A stretch of 14,079 bases of DNA from positions 34,503 through 48,581 of the forward strand of contig BEXV01002849.1 in assembly GCA_003118195.1 (NCBI GenBank), written 5' to 3'. The stretch is from Hemicentrotus pulcherrimus (Eukaryota > Echinodermata > Echinoidea > Camarodonta > Strongylocentrotidae). Each line of letters begins with the position of its first letter. Position 1 is the first letter of the stretch. The notes beneath the pieces were generated by a model that worked only from the letters and a program-made list of their open reading frames with translations, searched no databases and was not told the origin of the DNA. The position numbers and the translations under genes are program-made. Of this stretch, positions 8,467-14,079 are shown piece after piece.

Positions 8467-9083
8467 TTTCCCTATCTCCCTCTATGCTACTATGTCATTT
8501 TAACCTGACATCATAAAACCTTATAAATGCCAGTATCTGTATTCATTTATTTCTTTGATATATGATTTTGCGTTCAGTAAAATGTTGCCTGTATACTAGC
8601 TGCCCAGCTTGTCCAAATAACAACAACAACAGCAACAATTTCCATTGCAATTGCTTTACCCTAGATTTAATGCAGAGAATAGAATTTCCTCTGAATCACA
8701 TTTATTTGTATAGCAAAATAACTGATGAAATCCATTTGGGAACACACGGAAGTCTTTGCAATTGTGATCGTACATGTACAATGTAGGTGGATGGACGACT
8801 CTTGATAACATGTACACTTCACTACAAAACTGAATAATCAATATGTTCACAGGCTGTATGTTCATGGATTAAATGAAATACAAACCGAGTTAACAAAGAG
8901 TTCTTAAAACGAAAAAATCTCCATATACATGATTTATTGATAATTCCCCACCGATAAGATTAGGTGAAATAATCAAAATTCCAGTTAATTACAGCTAATA
9001 GACCTAATGTCTTTTAACCGTAACAGTGAATGTGTTTACTGATCAATGCTTCTAATGTTCGATGGTAAAACATGTACCGGGGT

Positions 9084-9370
9084 AATGGGATGTTGATGGT
9101 GTTTAGGGGTGATGATAGTAGTGATGATGGCGGTGTTGGTGGTGGTGATGTTGATAATGATGATGGTAGGTGGTAGGGATAGTGATGGACTGGTAGTAGT
9201 GATAGAGGTTATGGTAGTGATGGTTGTTTCGGGGTGTATAGTGGTGATGGTGGTGGTGTAGAATAGTCCGAAAGGTGGTGATGATGATGTTCATAGTGAT
9301 GAGGTGGTGCAGTGGTGAAGATGGTAGTGATCGGTCGAGGTGAAGATGAAGTTGGTAGTGGTTGAATGTG
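9084..9370. repeat. GGT/GAT-rich minisatellite
   Basis: Irregular array of GAT, GGT and AGT trinucleotides over nearly 290 bp, G and T rich on the plus strand. The reverse strand gives His-rich open frames purely because of this repeat. Confidence 0.85.
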
Positions 9371-9540
9371 GTTGGACAAAAATTTGGGTATGGTTGAATA
9401 CGAGTTCAACAAAGATCGATTTTTTCCTATCTGTTTTCATTAAAAATAACGACGACGACACAAATACAACAATCAGCGGGACCAAGTAACTACAAGGTGT
9501 ACACGGTTATCATATTCTGAATTACAACCTATGGGCCCCT

Positions 9541-9692
9541 AGACCCTGTGGTATGGCGCAGCAGGATGATGGGTCATGCGGTTCAAACCACCCCAAAGCT
9601 TATTCCGTTACCCAAACCTGCCTTTGCAGGGATGGGTTGCCAAAGGAACGGCGCCATGCAGTGGTTATGGCAGCTGCCGCGTTCCAGGTAAA
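9541..9692 (+). mobile_element. tRNA-derived SINE-like element
   Basis: A box-A-like GGTATGGCGCAGCAGG (from about 9550) is followed by a box B GGTTCAAACC at 9580-9589, then a GC-richer body ending GGCAGCTGCCGCGTTCC. Base composition is clearly higher in GC than the flanks. No A-rich tail or target duplication is obvious, so it may be truncated. Confidence 0.5.
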
Positions 9693-9820
9693 TTTTCACA
9701 TTTATTTCTTTAGTTGATATCACTTAATTTACTGTACAATATAGCTATAATAATAACAGTACATTATACTTTTAATATGGTGCGATGCTTATTAAAAGAA
9801 ATCAAACAATATTATAGTAG

Positions 9821-9955
9821 AGGTGTCATGGTATAGAGGATATGTTACTGGACCGCGGATCACAATGGTTCCCAGTTAGAATCCCACCGCGGCACTAATG
9901 TCCCTTGGCAAGGAAATTATCGACATTTGCCACTCGATGAGAACGTTAATGTAGT
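9821..9955 (+). mobile_element. tRNA-derived SINE fragment, second family
   Basis: The head is GTGTCATGGTATAGAGGATA, typical of a tRNA 5' half with box A. A diverged box B (GTTAGAATCCC) follows about 35 nt later, then a body beginning AATGTCCCTTGGCAAGG. The 3' part appears cut short where the next SINE begins. Confidence 0.6.
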
Positions 9956-9961
9956 TGGATT

Positions 9962-10190
9962 GGCACCGGAGTGTTGGCTCAGTCAGTAGAGCGTCCGCCT
10001 CACAACCGGGAGGTCGTGGGTTCGAACCCCGGCCGCGTCATACCAAAAGACGTAAAAAGATGGGAGTTGTTGCTACCTTGTTTGGCGTTCAACAATAAGG
10101 GGTAGAGCAACGTCGATCTGGCGCTGCTCAGTGGCTGCCAGGCTCACGATCAATTGGGCAAAAAGAATTTCCGTTTCGGTTTAATAAAAT
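9962..10190 (+). mobile_element. tRNA-derived SINE, plus orientation
   Basis: The tRNA-like head 9962-10040 has box A (TTGGCTCAGTCAGTAGAGCG, about 9974-9993) and a perfect box B GGTTCGAACC at 10019-10028. It is followed by a non-tRNA body of about 150 nt (TACCAAAAGACGTAAAAAGA...) ending near GGTTTAATAAAATTT. The head would be transcribed by RNA polymerase III if intact. I call it a SINE, not a tRNA gene, because the body continues without a T-run terminator. Confidence 0.8.
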
Positions 10191-10209
10191 TTGGAGTGGA
10201 CTATTAGGC

Positions 10210-10382
10210 TATATAATTATTATTATTTATTATGTATGCGTTTGTTAAATGGCGCCTGCGTGGCCTTGAGTCTTATCTGAGGTTATTATCCCTTACCAAG
10301 GGGTACCAGTGCTTAGGCTTGGTTTCGAACGAAGGACCTCCCGATTACGAGACCACTGCTCTACCACTGAGCTACCACGAAT
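10210..10382 (-). mobile_element. tRNA-derived SINE, minus orientation
   Basis: On the minus strand it starts at 10382 with TCGTGGTAGCTCAGTGGTAG (box A), then box B GTTCGAAACC near 10321-10331, then a short body and an AAT-repeat tail at about 10214-10232. Its 5' end lies only about 44 nt upstream of the EGF-like coding sequence, which runs on the other strand. Confidence 0.7.
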
Positions 10383-10425
10383 CATTTTATTTGAACTTAT
10401 TCCACACCCGGGATTCCACATTAAT

Positions 10426-10528
10426 TGCTCGAGGAATCCCTGTCTAAATGGAGGCTACTGTGGGGAAACTGTGAATGCTTTCGTTTGTCACTGTCAGGCT
10501 GGAATATCTGGATCCAACTGCGAAACAG
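10426..10528 (+). CDS. EGF-like domain exon, orphan
   Basis: It encodes a full six-cysteine EGF module: CSRNPC, LNGGYC, GETVNAFVC, HC, QAGISGSNC, then ET. Spacing is C-x4-C-x5-C-x8-C-x-C-x8-C, as in Notch and the sea urchin fibropellins. The donor ACAG|gtaaga at 10529 is perfect and leaves in phase 1, the usual phase for EGF exons. The coordinates given start at the first Cys codon because no acceptor AG lies just upstream: the nearest are 10370-10371, inside the reversed SINE, and 10432-10433, which would cut off the first Cys. EGF modules act in extracellular proteins. No partner exon was found, so it is an isolated exon of an unseen gene or a relic. Confidence 0.7.
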
Positions 10529-11200
10529 GTAAGAGGGGCCACGGACTCCAACTGCGGCTACATGATGTGAAAAGAGAGCGCGTGGAGGGTGGGGAGGGGG
10601 GGGGGGGCCAAACTGAGGGGCGAGCGGGCCGCCGGGAGACATTTTTTCTTCTTCTTCTTCTTCTCAAGAAACAATGGCAAAACGAGTCAGTGAACGCTTT
10701 TTGTACTGACTTTTGTCAATGTTCGGAATTGTAATATAATTATTTATGGCATTTATAATTATAATCAAGTATAAAGAAAGTTTTTGTGTAAAGAAAGAAT
10801 AATTATATTTTAAAAGGCCTGCACTTCTTCATTTTTTAAATTATTCTTATGCGTTTTTTTAAATCACTGATCCTTCAAAAAACAACTGCACACTTTTGTT
10901 GGTGTTAAATAATCTTAGTACAAGATTTTTCCATTGTGTTTGCTACCTTTTATGAGTTGATATATTGAGATCTCTCGATTAAAAAAACCCCATGGAAATC
11001 GATTGACAGCATAATCAATCTCGCACCTGTGATTATCCATTTCATTATCACCAAGCAAACCAAAGGCTGCAATGACATTAAACTAATTTTCCACCCATTA
11101 GGCTAACGTTATTAAAGGAAGGTAGCCTTTTCTCTTTGCTCTAAATGGCCCAATATGAGTTTTAATTGTCACATGCAGGGTTACGCCTTGTCGCAATACA
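10529..11200. other. Non-coding stretch with G-run and (TTC)n
   Basis: It holds a G-rich run at 10587-10607 (four or more G blocks, capable of a G-quadruplex) and (TTC)n at about 10645-10664. The remainder is AT-rich with no supportable gene. Confidence 0.6.
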
Positions 11201-11209
11201 GTGACAGGG

Positions 11210-11466
11210 CGATGGAGGAAACGATAATGGAGAGGAGGAGGGCAAGAGAGAAAGAGAGACAGAGAGAGGGGGAAGAGGTACAGACACAGCGAGAGGAGAA
11301 AGAAAGAGAGAGAGAGAGAGAGATGGGGGAGAGAACATCTGTGAGAGGGAATAACACGGAGAAGGGAAAGAGCGAGATAAAGAAAAGGAAGAAAGAGAGG
11401 AAAAAGAGAAAGAGAGAGAGAGAGAGAGAGAGAAGAGAGAAATTACAGAAATGGAGAAAGAATGAG
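11210..11466. repeat. Long GA-rich purine tract
   Basis: About 255 nt of mostly A and G on the plus strand, with pure (AG)n cores near 11304-11322 and 11411-11432. Its translation is an Arg/Glu/Lys-rich open frame that I do not accept as a gene. Confidence 0.9.
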
Positions 11467-11469
11467 GTT

Positions 11470-12080
11470 TAGTGAAATATAAGTATAACTATAATAAGTA
11501 CAATAATTTATTGTCCTTTTCAGGAAATTTGGTTTCCACTGGTTACAGAGTATTACAATACAAATATATAAATGAAATATTACAGGACAGTGGTAAACAT
11601 TATGATAAACATACATGATTAATGAGGTAATATTATGAGTAACCCACGGTATATGTAGTGGTTATAGGGGTAATATCATATTCCATTTTACAAATTTATG
11701 ACGCTAAATTATTTAATATTATTGATTATTCCATAATAAATCTTTAATAATGATAATAAATACGTAAATTATTATTATTATTAGCTGTGTTATTATCATT
11801 ATTATCGATTACCATTTTCAGTAGTATAATTATGACCGACATCGTTATTATTGTTAACATTATTGATGACACATAGATTGTAGTTACTGGCTCCATTGGT
11901 AATTGATAGTTGGATGCAATATTCATGGCACATGTTTGAAACTTTATGACATTTATATTGATACATTGACATGGTAGGTTCATAGTAATCAAACACGTTT
12001 TGCTTTGGAATTGAAAAGATGAATGGAGTCGGATATAAAGGAACTTCAGAAATGTGCACGTTGAGTTTGTGGTGTGCACA
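11470..12080. other. AT-rich non-coding stretch
   Basis: Contains an ATT/ATA trinucleotide region at about 11745-11860 and otherwise plain AT-rich sequence. I see no exon with matched splice sites. Confidence 0.5.
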
Positions 12081-12084
12081 GAGA

Positions 12085-12163
12085 AGTGAGAGAAACGAGA
12101 GAAACGGAGAGAAAGAGAGAAAGAGAGAAAAAGAGAGAGAGAGAAAGAGAAAGGGAGCTGAAA
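12085..12163. repeat. Third GA-rich tract
   Basis: GAGAGAAA-type purine repeat of about 80 nt. Together with 8250-8305 and 11210-11466 it makes the plus strand of this region unusually purine-tract rich. The following 12164-12690 shows no gene that I can support. Confidence 0.85.
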
Positions 12164-12690
12164 AGGAATACAAAAAAGGCAAAATGTAGTTCTAAAAGTG
12201 TGGGGGTGGAGAAAGACGGAGATAGTATTCGGTAAAGAGCTAGAGAAACAGACACAAACATGAGAAACAAACAGACAAGAATGGCATTTGTGTCTTTCGA
12301 TGATCATGTACAAGGAAAATCACTATCCCAAAAATTAAACTAAATTAAACTTCGAAATGGTCGTGATTTTTTTTTGTAATATACAAAATAAAGCTTTGAT
12401 TAACCAATTAACTTCGTAATTATAATTATGCATAAAACCCGGGTTTCCTCGTTCATGGAAGCAGCCAATATACAGTGTATAATTAATATTCCCAATCGAT
12501 AGTCATTTCGGAGACCATCAACGCCGATTAAAGAGGTGAATAGAATCATTGTTTTGCAATCTCGCACGGCGATAGCTTTAATTAAATGTCTTGACGACAC
12601 CCCAACACCAACTAACGTATGATGTGTATTGGTGAGACAGTCTGAGACCAGAATTCCGGAAGAGAGCATATTTTCTTCTCATCATTTCAG

Positions 12691-12778
12691 TTTGATGATT
12701 GTTTTAGAGGAATACAACACGAAATTGAAGTCTAAATTGATGAATTCATAGTTACAATTGATGATAATCATGGGACAG
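12691..12778 (+). CDS. Candidate first coding exon (5' UTR plus start)
   Basis: An acceptor-like tctcatcatttcag ends at 12690 and a strong donor CAG|gtaaga lies at 12779. The start ATG is 12770 (A at -3, G at +4; MGQ), with an in-frame ATG at 12761 in a weaker context. A 19-codon upstream frame (12695-12751) ends in the same reading frame and could reduce translation. It joins in phase 0 to 13477-13522. The call rests on splice signals and the hydrophobic product, not on homology. The 698-nt intron in between shows nothing else. Confidence 0.35.
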
Positions 12779-13476
12779 GTAAGAATATTGCTGTTTCCAT
12801 GAATTTTAGATTTTTGTGTGTAACATTAACGTTTAATTTGAGCCATTTGCCGACAAAATGGGAAACATGCCATTCAGATTCTATACATTATATAGGCTTA
12901 TCTATTTCAGGGCGTTGCGAACCTTTCATCTGACTTCGGTGTTTGATCAAATGGAAGTGTCTTTGGAACATCATTGTCATGTAATTTAAAATGAAACATC
13001 AGTAATTATCCTTTAAAATCGAAGGAACGATGGTAATGATATCTAAACGGCTATTAATTTGAATCGGTTCTTGAGACGAAGTCCACGTTTTGGCTAAAGC
13101 AAGTTAACATGAAATGAAATGCTAAGGGTTGCATTTTTTGTTTTTTGTTATGGTTTTGATTCGTTTTGATTTGATATCTTTATTTGTTGTTTACTCACAC
13201 TGTATTACTACTACTTTATATCTTTTTTATTAGTCCGTTATGATAGTTAATCGACTGAGAAAGATAGACTCGTGAAGCAGTGAGGAAAACAAATATATTA
13301 CGTTGACGTTAATTGAACTTGTCACATGTGTGTAGTATACAATATGGTTTTAAACGGTTAATTTTTACACTTTGCTTTGTAATGGGAATTTTGTTTTGTC
13401 CTGCAATTTACCATAAGTACTACTTCAAGTAACTGAAAAGAACACTGAACCTGTTATTTATTTTTCTTTCATACAG

Positions 13477-13522
13477 GAAATTGTGTGTCAAACGATATGG
13501 ACGCTCGTTTTAATAAGCATAG
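13477..13522 (+). CDS. Candidate second exon, signal-peptide-like
   Basis: Acceptor tctttcatacag and donor ATAG|gtaagc, both good. Joined to the previous exon it gives MGQEIVCQTIWTLVLISI and then one base, phase 1. Residues 9-18 form a hydrophobic core like that of a signal peptide or anchor, though the n-region has no basic residue. Exit in phase 1 directly after a signal peptide is typical of genes built from extracellular modules such as EGF or Ig. Further exons would lie beyond the right edge; 13523-13797 shows none. Confidence 0.35.
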
Positions 13523-13824
13523 GTAAGCATTTTCTAATAACTCTAATATATTTTGAAACATACATATATGTTCATGCAATTGTTAAAAAAGTGTAAAACG
13601 CGAGCTGAGAAAAACTATGTGTATTTACTATGAATATTCTAAATTCGATTTGATAAAGAAAGAAAAGCAATCTAATTTGGCAACGATTTTATAGTAAATT
13701 AACCACTTCCGATATTCATCGTTTCCAGATTGGTTATTAGTATGCTCAACTTCTAACGGTACAGAATAATGTTTTATTTGATAAACGAACATTGCTATAT
13801 ACTACTATAGCTGATAGTATAAAA

Positions 13825-14079
13825 GTGATACTACTAACTACTTACTACTACAAATACTACTTCCACGCCTACGATATACTACTACTACTACTACTACTAC
13901 TTCTTCCACGCCTAGGACTACGACTTCTTCGCCAATACTACTACTACTACTACTACTACTACGCCTACTACTACTACTACTAAATCTATTTCTACTACTA
14001 CTTGTACTACTACTACTACTACTACTACTACGTCTACTTCTACTACTACTACTATTACTACTTCTACTACTACTTCTAC
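13825..14079. repeat. TAC/TTC trinucleotide array running off the edge
   Basis: Long runs of (CTA)n are broken at intervals by CTTC and by CCACGCCTA/ACGCCTA-type inserts, suggesting a longer composite unit. A degenerate lead-in starts near 13798. The array continues past the window end, so its length is unknown. Confidence 0.9.

Noticed and set aside
9103..9294. His-rich minus-strand frame
   Set aside because: It is produced by the GGT/GAT minisatellite; neighbouring frames are also open for the same reason.
9962..10040. A genuine tRNA gene
   Set aside because: Boxes A and B are good, but the sequence continues into a SINE body without a T-run terminator, and similar heads lie alongside.
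11155..11472. 105-codon open frame rich in Arg, Glu and Lys
   Set aside because: It is the translation of a GA microsatellite; no stop can occur in AG repeats, and there is no other support.
11744..12313. 189-codon minus-strand frame with Ser/Leu/Phe-rich centre
   Set aside because: The centre is the reverse of a GA tract (CT repeat) and the end is ATT repeat; composition, not coding, explains its length.
12400..12669. 89-codon minus-strand frame without low complexity
   Set aside because: It has no recognisable domain, no splice or promoter support, and its length is within chance for the base composition.
13792..13983. Tyr/Leu-rich plus-strand frame
   Set aside because: It is a direct read of the TAC/CTA repeat array.

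Overview
The window looks like nuclear DNA of a marine deuterostome, most likely a sea urchin or another echinoderm. The evidence is AT-rich sequence, GT-AG introns of roughly 200-600 bp around short exons, several tRNA-derived SINEs in both orientations, a palindromic MITE of the GGCCTGTTTCATAAAACTTG type, and long GA/CT and trinucleotide microsatellites. The taxon is inferred from style alone. Most long stop-free frames here are microsatellite translations and are not annotated.

Positions 160-6437 hold the 3' part of one plus-strand gene; its 5' part lies to the left of the window. Twelve exons can be joined in one continuous frame (2238 nt, 745 codons plus TAA). Eight phase-0/0 exons of 41, 43, 42, 42, 42, 35, 35 and 35 codons encode a long coiled coil. 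A 59-codon exon ends the coil, two short exons form a linker, and one intronless 952-nt exon encodes a whole protein kinase domain (GKGSFGKV loop, VAVK lysine, HND catalytic aspartate, DMG, APE). The product is therefore a coiled-coil kinase with the kinase at the C-terminus. Each coil exon starts in the same heptad position, and exon length changes in whole heptads. A pair of splice acceptors 5 nt apart before the linker decides whether the kinase is in frame.

Positions 6438-9530 are mainly non-coding: 3' UTR with a candidate AATAAA, a diverged direct repeat of about 65 bp present twice, a possible promoter or first exon near 7930-8070, facing GA and CT tracts, and a GGT/GAT minisatellite. 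Positions 9540-10382 are a cluster of tRNA-derived SINEs, the last one reversed and abutting an isolated EGF-like exon (10426-10528) that has a good donor but no obvious acceptor.

Positions 10530-12690 contain G-rich, GA-rich and AT-rich sequence and no gene I can support. At 12691-12778 and 13477-13522 two candidate exons join into a start codon and a hydrophobic signal-peptide-like N-terminus that leaves in phase 1, which suits the 5' end of a secreted or membrane-protein gene running off the right edge. The window ends in a TAC/TTC repeat array.
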